This document shows positions 14,144 to 26,118 of a DNA stretch of 64,000 nucleotides, one piece after another (the first letter of the stretch is position 1; the number at the start of each line of letters is the position of its first letter). A model generated the notes under the pieces. The model worked only from the letters and a program-made list of their open reading frames with translations. It searched no databases and was not told where the DNA came from. A program made the position numbers and the translations under genes. The DNA lies in contig MCFG01000045.1 in the NCBI GenBank assembly GCA_002104895.1, forward strand, positions 186,001 through 250,000. The letters run 5' to 3'. This stretch comes from Anaeromyces robustus. Lineage: Eukaryota > Neocallimastigomycota > Neocallimastigomycetes > Neocallimastigales > Neocallimastigaceae.

Positions 14144-16291
14144 TTAATAACAAATACCATATTCAGGTTGACATCCATTTGTACAATGTTCTTCAGTTTT
14201 ACCACAATAACCATATTCACTACAACATTCATCTTCTTCTTCACATTCTCCAAATAAAACACCACATCTACCAGGTAAAGAGAAGAATGGTAAATCATCA
14301 TCATCTTCATCCTCCGTTTCTTCACCATATTTACATAATCCATAACCTTCTTGACAATTATTATAACAATGTTCAGGTGTAATACCACAATAACCATATT
14401 CACTACAACATTCTGATTCATTAGAACATCTTCCAAATAGTGGTCCACATCTACCTATAGTAGAAGATAATGGAATATCAGGATTGGCTGGGGTAATGAT
14501 TTTTTCTGGGGTATCTATGTCATCATCATCATCTGGTGGTGGTGGTGGTGGTGATATAGAATCATCATCACAAATACCATAATTTGGTTGACAACCAACA
14601 CCACAATGATCTGGTGAAACATCACAATAACCATATTCACTACAACATTCATTTGGATCAGCACAAGCACCAAATACAGGTCCACATCTACCATCTACTG
14701 TAGATGTTGGAACATTCTTTTTAATAGTAGTAGTCGTTACTTTTTTAACAGTAGTAATAGTTTTAACAGGGGCTACATTAGTATTAGCATCACAAACCCC
14801 ATAATCTGGTTGACAACCAGCACCACAATGTTCTGGTGAAGCATCACAATAACCATATTGACTACAACATTCATTTGGATCAGCACAAGCACCAAAGGCT
14901 GGACCACATCTACCATCTACCGTAGAAGTTGGAACATTCTTTTTAACAGTAGTGGTAACTTTTTTAACCGTAGTGGTAGTTTTAACAGGGGCTACATTAG
15001 CATTAGCATCACAAATACCATAATCCGGTTGACAACCAGCACCACAATGTTCTGGTGAAGCATCACAATAACCATATTTACTACAACATTCCTTTGGATC
15101 AGCACAAGCACCAAAGGCTGGACCACATCTACCATCTACTGTAGAAATTGGAACATTCTTTTTAACAGTAGTCGTTACTTTTTTAACGGTAGTAGTAGTA
15201 GTAGTTTTCTTAGCAGGGGTTGTTGTAGTTTTCTTAGCAGGGGTTGTTGTTGTTTTCTTAGCAGGGGTTGTTGTAGTTTTCTTAGCAGGGGTTGTTGTTG
15301 TTTTCTTAGCAGGGGTTGTTGTAGTTTTCTTAGCAGGGGTTGTAGTAGTCTTCTTAGCAGGGGTTATTGTAGTTTTCTTAGCAGGGGTTGTTGTAGTTTT
15401 TTTAACGGTTGTATTTGAATTACAAACACCATAGTTTGGTTGACAACCGGCACCACAATGAGCAGCGGAAATATCACAATAACCATATTGACTACAACAT
15501 TCTTTTGGATTAGCACAAGCACCGAAATTTGGACCACATCTACCATCTACTGTAGAAGTTGGTACTTTTTTTGAAGTATTTGCTGCTTTTTTAGTTGTCG
15601 TAGTAGCTTTTTTTGTAGTAGTAGTTTTTTTATTACAATGACCAAATTCACTTTGACAACCTGCACCACAATGTTCATTGGTTGTTCCACAATAACCATA
15701 TTCACTACAACATTCATTAGATTTTTTACAAGAACCATATTTTGAACCACATCTACCATCATTAGAGGATTCACAATGACCATAATCTTTTTGACATCCA
15801 CTACCACAATGTTCATCCCCTGTACCACAATAACCATATTTACTACAACATTGACCAGTTTTATTACAATATCCATATCCTGAACCACATCTACCAGAAG
15901 ATCCAGTATTTGATGAACTTTTAGTAGTAGTCTTCTTTTTAGTGGTAGTAGTCTTTTTTTTAGTAGTGGTTTTTTTATTACCATTATTATTACCACCACC
16001 ACCACCACCACCATTATTACTTTTATTACATATTTTTTTTGCCTTATTATAATAATTATTTATAGTACTTTTATCGGCTAACTTACATTGCCAAAATTGA
16101 TCAACACCACTACGGAATATACTTTGACATTTACTATTATTAAAAACTCTACATATATTCTTTTCTGATCGGTCATTTGCCAAACTCATAACAGGACAAC
16201 CTTCACTATCAACTCTATACGCACAAAGTGCATTTTGAGCATAAATTGGAGCTGTAAAAAATAAAATTATAAATAAATATAAGTATTGCAT
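14144..16291 (-). CDS. Secreted protein with eight CBM18 chitin-binding modules
   Basis: The gene encodes 715 residues. A signal peptide covers residues 1-18. A small Cys-containing N-terminal domain (residues 23-88) follows, then a Gly/Asn and Thr/Lys linker. Eight hevein-type modules of about 41 residues come next, each reading GRCG...C....CCS.YGYC....HC...CQ..YG.C. The first three lie at about residues 133-173, 179-219 and 250-290. Between modules 3 and 4 there is a run of eight TTTTPAKK octapeptides. The modules keep the eight-cysteine pattern and the aromatic/Ser positions that bind N-acetylglucosamine in family 18. No catalytic domain is present, so it probably binds or shields chitin at the cell wall or sporangium. 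The last two modules have acidic linkers and are more diverged. Modules 4-6 are very similar to those of the gene at 20663-22537, which is transcribed away from it. Confidence 0.9.
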   Translation of the reverse strand: MQYLYLFIILFFTAPIYAQNALCAYRVDSEGCPVMSLANDRSEKNICRVFNNSKCQSIFRSGVDQFWQCKLADKSTINNYYNKAKKICNKSNNGGGGGGGNNNGNKKTTTKKKTTTTKKKTTTKSSSNTGSSGRCGSGYGYCNKTGQCCSKYGYCGTGDEHCGSGCQKDYGHCESSNDGRCGSKYGSCKKSNECCSEYGYCGTTNEHCGAGCQSEFGHCNKKTTTTKKATTTTKKAANTSKKVPTSTVDGRCGPNFGACANPKECCSQYGYCDISAAHCGAGCQPNYGVCNSNTTVKKTTTTPAKKTTITPAKKTTTTPAKKTTTTPAKKTTTTPAKKTTTTPAKKTTTTPAKKTTTTPAKKTTTTTTVKKVTTTVKKNVPISTVDGRCGPAFGACADPKECCSKYGYCDASPEHCGAGCQPDYGICDANANVAPVKTTTTVKKVTTTVKKNVPTSTVDGRCGPAFGACADPNECCSQYGYCDASPEHCGAGCQPDYGVCDANTNVAPVKTITTVKKVTTTTIKKNVPTSTVDGRCGPVFGACADPNECCSEYGYCDVSPDHCGVGCQPNYGICDDDSISPPPPPPDDDDDIDTPEKIITPANPDIPLSSTIGRCGPLFGRCSNESECCSEYGYCGITPEHCYNNCQEGYGLCKYGEETEDEDDDDLPFFSLPGRCGVLFGECEEEDECCSEYGYCGKTEEHCTNGCQPEYGICY
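15200..15400 (-). repeat. 24-bp coding tandem repeat (TTTTPAKK x8)
   Basis: Eight in-frame copies of a 24-base unit encode TTTTPAKK (one copy TTITPAKK). Copies differ only at a few synonymous positions. The Thr-rich linker is probably O-glycosylated and its copy number probably varies between strains. Confidence 0.9.
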
Positions 16292-19200
16292 ATTTATATG
16301 ATATATGAAATAATCAAATAATATTAATCAAATATTAATTTTTTATTTTTTATTTTTATTTTTATTTTTATTTTTATTCTTTTTTTTCTTAAATACTTAA
16401 TTTAATATATTATATAATATTTATTTATTATATAATAATTATTTTATATATAATATATTATTTATATTATATATATTAAATTTTTTTTTTTTAATTTTTC
16501 TTTATTTGAAAAAAAAAAAAAATTAAAAAATAGAAAAAAATAATATCTTTTATATACTTTTGTCACTTTATATTATTAATTTGGATAGAAAAAAATTTAA
16601 TCTATTATAAAAAGGCTTATTTATAAATTTTTTATAATAAAATATTTTATATGTATATAATATATTATATAATAATTTTTTTTTTACAAGTACAATTTAT
16701 AAAACAATTTAATTATAAGAATATAATATAATATGAAATATATAATGAATAAAAGAATATAATATATTATATATTATATATAATAAATATTAAATTTTTA
16801 TTAAAATACTATAAACATTTTTAATAATTATTTATTTATTCAGTTATTTATTTATTTATTTATTTATTTATTATTTATTTATTAATTTATTTATTTATTT
16901 ATTTATTCAGTTATTTATTTATAAGTTTATTTATTATTAAATAATTTTCTTTTTTATTTAATTATTAATTTATTTATTTATTTATATAATTATAAACTTA
17001 TATTTTGTAAATATTTTTGTTAATTTTCTTTTCTTTTTCTTTTTTTTTTTTTTTTTTTTTTTTTTTTCATTATTCTATTTTTGATGTTTTAAGTATCTCT
17101 TCATTTAAAATAAATTAAAAATTCATTTTTTATATTAAAATTAAATTAAATAAAAAAATGATATAATAAAATATAATATAACCAATAAATTAAATAAATA
17201 AATAAATAAATAAATAAAAAAGATTATTTAATGACTTTATTTTTACATTAAACAAACCATAAATGAAAATTACTATTTATTATTATATATTTTTTTTATT
17301 ATAATAATTATTAAGAATAAAAAAAAAGTACTTTTTTAACCTTGAATCAATAATAGAATATAAAACTAAAAAAACTAAATGCAATTAAAACTTTAAAAAA
17401 ATTTAAATAATTGTTAAAAAAGAAAAATTTTTTGTTTGTTTATTTTTTTTAAATCAATTCAGTTTTTTTTTTTTTGAAAATTTTCAATTTTTAACAACAT
17501 CAAAAAAATTTCCAACAAAATTTTTATTTATTATTGATTATGATATATTATATATTATAATATATTTTAATATATATATTATATATATATATCACATGAC
17601 AAATAAAATATGGGAATTTCTTTTGTAACCAGTTTTAAATTTTGTTTTTCATTTCGGTTTTAATTATGAATCATTTTTATTGGTTATAATTTAATTATTA
17701 AATTATTTTTAATTATTTGATATTATTATTGTTGTTTGCTTGTTGTTGATGTTACATATCAACACAACATTTTTTTACATTCATACATTCATAGAATTTA
17801 TAAAGTAATTTTTTTTTTTTACTAATCATTATAATTAAAGTATTTTTCTATTAATTTATGTCATTTATTAATAATTTGTACTATTATTATTTAATTAAAT
17901 GACTTTGTTTTTCTTGATTAAGAAACCTTTTAATATGTAATATGTAATATAATATGTAATAATCTATTATTAATGTATTTATTTTGTATATTTTGAAAAA
18001 AAAGTAAAAGTATTTGTATATAATCAATATGGAAAATATATAAATAAATAATAAATAATAAATAATAAATAATAAATAATAAATATGAAATTTATTTATT
18101 TATTTATTTATTTATTATTATTTATTATTTATTATTTATTATTTATTATTTATTTATTTATTATTTATTTATTTTGTTATTTATTATTTATTATTTATTT
18201 ATTATTATTTTGTTTTCCTTTTAAGTGTATAATTCACTTTTTTTATTGTATTATATTTAATATTTAGACAAAAAAAAAACTTTGTGTAAAATATATAAAA
18301 AAAGTTTAATTAATATCTTAATATTATATATTTATTAACTTTATTATATTATATAAGTTACTTAACTCAATAATAAATAAATAAATAAATAAATATAAAT
18401 ATTTAAATCATAAATATATATATTATAAATAAATAGAGAAATATAAACCAATAAATAATATTATATATTATTTTTATTAAATAGTATATAATATATAGAA
18501 TATGCACTGGTTTAAATGGAAATTGTTATTGTTAAGATTTGTCTTTTAAATTTTTATTAAAAAGAAAACACAAATGAATTTTAGTGGTTAATCAAAAAAA
18601 TAATTTTAGTTTTCATTAGAATATTTTTTTTCTATTTATTTTGTATCAGTATTTTGAAGGAATAATGCATAATTAATTACTATTTAAAAAATAAAATAAT
18701 AACACAATAAGGTAAAAAAAAAAAAAAAATAGAAAAAAAAATAGAAAAAAAAATAGAAAAAAGGAAAATGGAAAATAGAAAAAAGAATAAATAAAATCAA
18801 TATATGTATTATGTTTAAAAATAGATAAATATTACACTAGATAAATAGAAAACTATACATCAAAATATATTACACATAAAGTAAATAAAAAGCTATACAT
18901 TTAATTATATCATATATAAAGTAAATAGAAATATATAAAAATATATATTTAAATATTAATATATATTTATATATGTTGATATAAATATATAATATTTATA
19001 TTATATATATAAAAAAAACTAAAAGTAAAATGCATATGGAATTTTAAGTAAATATAAATATAAATAAAAAAAATCTTAAAATATAATATAAATATAATAA
19101 ATGCAATAATTTTTTTGTAATAATAATATAATTATTACAAAGAAAAAATATATATTTAATTATCTTAAAATTTTATATATTTTTGTATTCTATAAATATT

Positions 19201-19872
19201 AATATTATTAATATTATTCTGTAACTTTTATAATGAAATTTATTTATTTTATTAAGATATTCATTTATATTTTCTTATAAATTTAATTATTTAATTAATG
19301 AACATCTATTGATTTATAATTCATAATCAATTCTATTAGTAAAAAGACTTTTTATTTGTGTTTTAATTACCAAAAAGAAAAAAAAAAGATAATATTATTC
19401 TTTCGTGTAACATTTATATAATTTATTAATCATTCATAAAAACTTTAATTATTAATATTTTGAATCATGAACAAAATGATTAAAATTATAAAAATCAATT
19501 TATTAATTATTCTGTTTTATTTCAAATATTCTTTTTTTTTTTCATTGGGGGTATAGCAAGGTTACAAAAATGTTTAATATTTCCATTTTTATCCATTTGC
19601 TAAAATAGAACTTCATAGTTATAATTAAATAATTAAATGATAATTTAATGTTAATAAATAATTAATAATTAATAATAATTAATATTTATAATAATAATTA
19701 ATAATAAATAATTAATAATAAATAATAATTATTATGATTATATATTTATTAATATATACTAATTTATTTTTTTTTATTAATATAATATATTCAGTTATTT
19801 TAATAATTATTAATCAAGTATTCCTTCATTCTATTTATTTACGCATCCTATTTATTTATTTATTTATTATTT

Positions 19873-19909
<37 letters not shown>

Positions 19910-20662
19910 TTCATTCATTCATTTATTATCTATTTATTCATCCATTCATTCGTTATCTATTTATTTATTTATTTTTTTTATATTTATACATTCATATTTA
20001 TACATTATTTATTTAATAGAATTATAGTATTATTTTCTTTTTTTTTTTTTCATTTTTAATTAAATATATAATATATTATTTAAATATATTCTTATTCATT
20101 TTTTTTGTCAACAAAATTCTTTTTGTTTTTTTTTTTTTGTTTTTTTTTGTTTTTTTTTTTTTTGTTTTTCGTTTCTTATTAGTACTTTCTTTTATTATAA
20201 AAAATATAATAATAATAATTTAATAATTTTAATGTAATAATAATATATGGATGTTTTAAATGTAACTGACATATTTTTAATATATTATAAATTATTTATA
20301 ATATATTATATAAATTTATGTATATAAAAAAGGAATATTTATAAATGGAATAAAATTCCTTTACTTTTTTTTTTTTTTTTTTTTTTTAAACAAATAAAAA
20401 AAAAATAAAAAAAAATAAATAAGGAAAAAATTATATAATAAATATATAATAAATATTCATTATATAATAAAAAAAAAATAAAATAGAATTATATAATAAA
20501 TAACTATTATATAATAGAAATAAAAAAAAAATAAAAAATATTAAATAATAAATAATTTAATATACATTACTATTTAAGATAAATAAATATATTATTTACA
20601 AATATTTTATCATCATTTGTTAATAATTTTTTTTAATAATAATTTAAATATTCTTTATCAAA
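16292..20662. other. 4.4-kb shared upstream region of two divergent CBM18 genes; no gene seen
   Basis: Both CBM18 genes start from the ends of this stretch, so their promoters must lie within it, but I cannot define promoter motifs. It holds ATTT and TTTA arrays (about 16840-16920, 18060-18210 and 19855-19912) and many A/T homopolymers. The open frame at 18085-18267 is a translated TTTA array. Slightly less A/T-biased patches (17590-17780 and 19540-19610) show no coding sense. Confidence 0.55.
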
Positions 20663-22537
20663 ATGAAATTTATTACTTCATTTTTACCTTTACTTTTAGC
20701 TACTACTGCTTTATCTAAACAACAAACCATCCAAGGAAAATGTATTGAAGCTGTTGCCAATTTTGGTTGTAATATGAGCAGTTTAGTTGCTGAACTTACA
20801 TTAGATCATTTCGATTATACTTGTGATATGTATAAACTTGAAGAATGTCAATATCTTCAATATTATGGTATTAGAGATATTGATGGTTGTACTGATGATG
20901 ATCCAAGTATTTATGAATATGATGATTATGTTACTCGTGTTTTAGATCAAGTAGAATTTTTATGTAGTGTATTTACTCCAACCACTACTACTACTAAAAA
21001 ACCTGTTCCAACTTCTACTACTAAAGGTAGATGTGGTCCAAACTTTGGTGCTTGTGCTAATGAAGGTGAATGTTGTAGTAAAAGTGGTTACTGTGGTAAA
21101 ACGGTTGACCATTGTACTAATGGTTGTCAAAGTGAATTTGGTAAGTGTGTTATCGATAGTTCAGATATTCCAGTTTCTGTTGTTCTTGGTAGATGTGGTC
21201 CATATTATGGTTCTTGCGCTAATCCAAATGAATGTTGTAATGCAGAAGGTTATTGTGGTACTACCTCTGAATACTGTAATGCTTGTCAATTAAATTATGG
21301 TAAATGTAAGAATGCTTCTGCTTTACCAACTACCACTGCTAAAATTGATATTGGTGCTACTCCTACTAATTCAAATCCTATTAAAGGTAGATGTGGTCCA
21401 ACCTTTGGTAAATGTGGTGAATATGAATGTTGTAGTCAATATGGTTATTGTGGTGTAACCGATGCTCACTGTGGTGAAGGTTGTCAAACTAATTATGGTC
21501 TTTGTGTTGAATCCTTACTTTCTTCCAAAAAATCTAGTATGCTTAAAACTACTACTACAGTTAGAAAGAATGTTCCAACTTCTACTGTAGATGGTAGATG
21601 TGGTCCAAAGTTTGGTGCTTGTGCTGATCCAAATGAATGTTGTAGTGAATATGGTTATTGTGATGTTTCACCAGAACATTGTGGTGCTGGTTGTCAACCA
21701 GATTATGGTGTTTGTGATGCTAATGTAGCCCCTATTAAAACTACCACTACTGTTAAAAAAGTTACCACTACGGTTAAAAAGAATGTTCCAACTTCTACTG
21801 TAGATGGTAGATGTGGTCCAAAGTTTGGTGCTTGTGCTGATCCAAATGAATGTTGTAGTCAATATGGTTATTGTGATGCTTCACCAGAACATTGTGGTGC
21901 TGGTTGTCAACCAGATTATGGGGTTTGTGATGCTAATGTAGCCCCTGTTAAAACTACTACTACTGTTAAAAAAGTTACCACTACTGTTAAAAAGAATGTT
22001 CCAACTTCTACTGTAGATGGTAGATGTGGTCCAAACTTTGGTGCTTGTGCTGATCCAAAGGAATGTTGTAGTCAATACGGTTATTGTGATGTTTCACCAG
22101 AACATTGTGGTGCTGGTTGTCAACCAAACTATGGTATCTGTAATGCTAATGTAGCCCCTGTTAAAACTACTACTACTGTTAAAAAAGCTAACACTACTAC
22201 TAAAAAAGCTACTACTACTACTGTAAAAAAAGCTAACACTACTACTAAAAAAGCTACTACTACTACTGTAAAAAAAGCTAACACTACTGTTAAAAAAACT
22301 ACGACTACTACTGTTAAAAAAGCTAACACTACTACTAAAAAAGCTACTACTACTACTAAAAAAGCTAACACTACTGTTAAAAATAATATTCCAATTTCTA
22401 CTGTTAGTGGTAGATGTGGTCCACAATATGGTAGATGTAAATATACTAATCAATGTTGTAGTAAATATGGTTATTGTGATACTACAAGTGAACACTGTGG
22501 TGTTGGTTGTCAAAAGAATTATGGTATTTGTAATTAA
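20663..22537 (+). CDS. Secreted protein with seven CBM18 chitin-binding modules
   Basis: The gene encodes 624 residues. A signal peptide covers residues 1-18 (MKFITSFLPLLLATTALS). A Cys-containing N-terminal domain runs to about residue 103 (KCIEAVANFGCNMSS... to EFLCSVF). Seven CBM18 modules beginning GRCGP then follow, separated by Thr/Val/Lys linkers (TTTVKKVTTTVKKNVPTSTV). A longer KANTTTKKATTTT linker stands before the last module. Module 2 lacks two residues near its end (YCNACQ), and module 3 is one residue shorter before its CC pair. Modules 4-6 with their linkers are near-copies of one another and of modules in the gene at 14144-16291. There is no catalytic domain. The likely role is chitin binding outside the cell. 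The ATG follows an A-rich leader and directly begins the signal peptide. Confidence 0.9.
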   Translation: MKFITSFLPLLLATTALSKQQTIQGKCIEAVANFGCNMSSLVAELTLDHFDYTCDMYKLEECQYLQYYGIRDIDGCTDDDPSIYEYDDYVTRVLDQVEFLCSVFTPTTTTTKKPVPTSTTKGRCGPNFGACANEGECCSKSGYCGKTVDHCTNGCQSEFGKCVIDSSDIPVSVVLGRCGPYYGSCANPNECCNAEGYCGTTSEYCNACQLNYGKCKNASALPTTTAKIDIGATPTNSNPIKGRCGPTFGKCGEYECCSQYGYCGVTDAHCGEGCQTNYGLCVESLLSSKKSSMLKTTTTVRKNVPTSTVDGRCGPKFGACADPNECCSEYGYCDVSPEHCGAGCQPDYGVCDANVAPIKTTTTVKKVTTTVKKNVPTSTVDGRCGPKFGACADPNECCSQYGYCDASPEHCGAGCQPDYGVCDANVAPVKTTTTVKKVTTTVKKNVPTSTVDGRCGPNFGACADPKECCSQYGYCDVSPEHCGAGCQPNYGICNANVAPVKTTTTVKKANTTTKKATTTTVKKANTTTKKATTTTVKKANTTVKKTTTTTVKKANTTTKKATTTTKKANTTVKNNIPISTVSGRCGPQYGRCKYTNQCCSKYGYCDTTSEHCGVGCQKNYGICN

Positions 22538-23296
22538 TAAATTTAAACCAATGAAAATGAATAATAATAATAGTAATATAATAAAAGAAAATGATAAGAT
22601 GAAGAAAAAAAAAAAAATAAGGGGAGAAAAGAAAATAAATAATAAAATCACTTATATAATAATATCAACATATTTAGTTAATTAATTATTCAAATTTCAT
22701 TATTAGATTATATAAGTCAAATTTATTTTTATTTCTTTTTAATATTTTCGTTTTCTTTATAATATAGTAGAATAATATATTTATTTATTTATTTATACTA
22801 TATATTATTATTATTATTATTTGAATGTATATATTATATTTATTTATATATTTTTATTTTTTTTTTTTTTTTGTGGGTTAAAGGAATAGTAATAATAATT
22901 TAATACAAAAAAAAAAAAACTTTTTTTTAATTTTTTCTAATTTTTTATTGTTTATGTACAATAAAAGGAAATGGAAAAAATTAGAAAAGTTAAAAAAAGA
23001 AAAAAAAAAAAAAAAAAAAAGTTAGAGTAAATAATAACAACTATAAAAATAATATGTATATATTATCATTATATTTATATAATTATTTTTATAATTTTTT
23101 TTTTTTTTTTTAACTTTTAAAAAATGTAATAATTAAATATAAATATAAATATAAAATATTAAATATTAAGTATTATAAAAAAAATATATTTGTAAAATAA
23201 AAAAAAACATACATAAATAATTTACATTATAAATATTCATATTAATAATAAATAAAAATATATAAAGAAAGAAAAAGAAAAATAAAATAAAATAAA

Positions 23297-23327
<31 letters not shown>

Positions 23328-23764
23328 TAAAATAAAATAAAATAAAATAAAAGAAAAGAAAAAATAAAATAAAAAAATTTTATAATTATTCTATACAAGG
23401 TTATTATTAAAACAAATAAACACTTAAATATTATCTATATAAATTATTGTTTTACAGTAATTTTTTTTTTTTTTCTTCTTAATTATTATTTTTATATTTA
23501 CTAGTTTTAACTATTTAAATAATCAAAACAATAATAATAAAAAAAAAAATTAATATTCATTTTTAATTATTATTTTATAAGAATACATATATATTATAGA
23601 ATATTCTATTATTCTATATATATAAAATAAAACTTATAAAAAATATATATATAATGAAACTTAATATATTTGTTAAGTGATAATTCTAGTGTAGATAATT
23701 AGAATTAATAATATAATATTGTTTAGGATTATAAAAGTAATTTTTATAATGGAAACAGTAGTAT
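22538..23764. other. Intergenic, A/T-rich; no gene seen
   Basis: The region has poly(A)/poly(T) tracts and AAAAT arrays (about 23280-23350). Nothing coding was recognised. Confidence 0.55.
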
Positions 23765-23778
23765 ATGTAATATAGATT

Positions 23779-24255
23779 CATATGCAGCTTTTTGGAGTTG
23801 TTATTTGATCAGTATAAATCAACACCCATTATTACCAAAAGCGTCGACGTCGAATCGATAAGACATAATAATAATATCTCGAATCGCGATGTTATTTCAA
23901 CCACAGGGCCTTCGGAGTCATCTTCTTTTACTAGAAATGATGAAGATTTCCCAAGGGAGAGTTTAGTGGACACCACACTATCTTTAATTCAGATGTTACT
24001 TCTTTGTTTTATATTATTTTACCATTTAGAGAGGAGTGAAATCCGAGCAGTACCCTACACTGAAATTATAATTATTTCAGAAATTTATTATATTTTTCTT
24101 TATATTAAATTTATGTTATAGATTTTTTTTTAGATAGAAATTTTTTCTTTTAATCTATTTTTTTTATGTACTTAATCTAAATGTATTAATAACGATTTTA
24201 TTATAAATAAAAACATGGAAGTGTATTCTCTTCCTTTAGTCTAAAAAAAAAAAAA
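23779..24255 (+). mobile_element. 5'-truncated poly(A) retroposon, copy 1
   Basis: This segment is richer in G+C than its surroundings. It ends in an AATAAA signal (about 24206), then about 30 bases (GTATTCTCTTCCTTTAGTCT), then a poly(A) run. It is flanked by a 14-bp direct repeat, ATGTAATATAGATT, at 23765-23778 and 24256-24269, which is a target-site duplication. Together these show target-primed reverse transcription. An open frame through it (23792-24121) ends just before the 3' UTR and contains TTGPSESSSF and FPRESLVDTTLSL. It could be the C-terminus of a LINE protein or of a host mRNA retrocopied by LINE machinery. A second copy lies at 56259-56609. Confidence 0.8.
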
Positions 24256-24269
24256 ATGTAATATAGATT

Positions 24270-24881
24270 ATTTATTTATTATTTATTTATTTATATATTA
24301 AAATTAATAATATGAATTTAATGAATATAATTAATATATTTTTAAATTAATACAAAAATTAATTTTTGATCAGAATAAATAAATAAATAAATATAAATAA
24401 ATAATAAATAATAAATAAATAATAAATAAATAATAAATAATAAGTAGTAAATAATAAATAAATAATAAATAATAAATAATAAATAATAGTTAATAATAAA
24501 TAATAAATAATAAATAATAAATATATAAAAAAAACTTTTTTTTAATATATATTAAATAATATATATAAAACCTATTTTGTATTATGTATAAAATTTCTAG
24601 ATCGACATTGAAGATTCAAATTATTTTTTCCTTTAAAATAGGTTATACATATAGCTGAACCTAAGAAATACCAAAATATATTTTAAATTTACTTTAAAAA
24701 TTCACTTTTCTTAACAAAAAAATTTCATTTTTTAAATGTATTTTTAACATTACATAGTTATTTCTATATACATTTAAACTATTATTAATAATTTTGAAAA
24801 TTAATTAGATATTAAATTTGAATAATTATTTATAATAATAATTTATTATTATTATTATAATTAATAATAATAATTGCAATT

Positions 24882-24941
<60 letters not shown>

Positions 24942-25287
24942 ATAAATTTTAATAGAAATTTTTAAGAATTAAATTTTATTTAATAATTTACAAATTGGAT
25001 ATTGATATAATATTATTATTATTTTTTTATAAGAAATATAGCTTTAAAAATGATTTTATCAACTTTATTTATTATAAATTTATACAAAATCAGAAAACTA
25101 CAAAAGTAATACAAAAAAAATAATGTTTACAATAATGTATACATAATTAAAATAAATTTAATTCAATTTATTTATTATATTTAAATATATTAATTATATA
25201 ATTATATATAATTTTATCCATTAAATTATCTTCAATAATAATAATTAAAGTTTAATTGACGTTTAATTCAATTATATAAAAAAATTC
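24270..25287. other. Intergenic with AAT/AAAT arrays and a long poly(T); no gene seen
   Basis: AAATAAT arrays lie at about 24375-24520 and a poly(T) run of about 54 bases at 24884-24937. No gene was recognised. Confidence 0.6.
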
Positions 25288-25300
25288 CTTTAAAATAATA

Positions 25301-25828
25301 AGTCGGTCCAGTTTTTATCCTGGTTGTTAAGGCGTTGTCTTAGCATACATAAGGTCTCTGGTTCGACCCCGCAACCCTGATGTTTCCTCAACGTGGGTTT
25401 TTCATTAGTACTTGTTCGCTTGCCAGGTGTTAGTATGTTCTTCCTTAATTATACCACATTTCTTAATTTAATAATTTATTGTACTACCTGACGCTTATAG
25501 TCTTTAATATTGTTTCTTTGAGAAATACCAACCTTTAACCAATCTGTAATGTAGAATAACCAAGTGGATTAGAATCACGTGACTTCTGGGCTGGGCTTCA
25601 CCAGCCTCGTTAGAGGTATGTCGGGCGCCAATAACAATATGTGGCTCGCGGATATAAATTCAGCAATTATTGTACAAGATTAGGAGAGCCGAAGCTGACT
25701 TCAGTATGGCAGTCCATGAGGGACACATTACCACCTAATTATTAGGGAGTGGGCTTACTGCTTCACATTAGGGAAGATCAAAGAAGCATACCCCGGATAT
25801 AGAAAAAAAAAAAAAAAAAAAAAAAAAA
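25301..25828 (+). mobile_element. tRNA-derived SINE (tRNA-Ala-like head), complete with poly(A) and target-site duplication
   Basis: This is a 0.5-kb island of near-normal base composition. Its head looks like a tRNA: GTTAAGGCGTTGTCTTAGCA resembles the D and anticodon arms of tRNA-Ala(AGC), and GGTTCGACCCC at 25360-25370 is a B box. These are the internal RNA polymerase III promoter elements. A tRNA-unrelated body with no long open frame follows and ends in poly(A) at 25803-25828. A 13-bp direct repeat, CTTTAAAATAATA, lies at 25288-25300 and 25829-25841. It must be mobilised by a LINE in trans. At about 500 bp before the tail it is long for a SINE. The tRNA head is no longer a foldable functional tRNA gene. 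Confidence 0.88.
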
Positions 25829-25841
25829 CTTTAAAATAATA

Positions 25842-26118
25842 TTATTTAAAAAAAAAAAAAAAAAAAAAAACGATCATTACTACCAATAGTAATACAAAAA
25901 CTATAAATAAAGGATACTGTTAATTAAAATTATATTAAAAAAAATTAAAATTATATTAAATATATTACTATTATATCATAAAAAACTCATATATAAAGTG
26001 GAAAAAAATTTTTTTTTTTTTTATTAATACAAAATATAATTAATAAATTAAAAAAAAAAATTATAAAAAAATATAAATACTTATATTAATAATAAAAAAT
26101 AAAAAATAAAAAATAAAA
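25842..26118. promoter_or_regulatory. Upstream region of the double-dockerin hydrolase
   Basis: Short A/T-rich leader between the SINE and the next gene, ending in AAAAAT repeats just before the ATG. No specific promoter element is recognisable. Confidence 0.3.

Noticed and set aside
14179-15058. Opposite-strand open frames inside the CBM18 gene
   Set aside because: They are shadows of a codon-biased, repetitive coding strand; the minus-strand CBM18 frame explains the region.
18085-18267. 60-codon open frame
   Set aside because: It is a translated TTTA array with no protein-like composition.
25301-25375. Possible functional tRNA-Ala gene
   Set aside because: The tRNA-like part lacks a proper acceptor stem and is continuous with the SINE body, poly(A) and target-site duplication.
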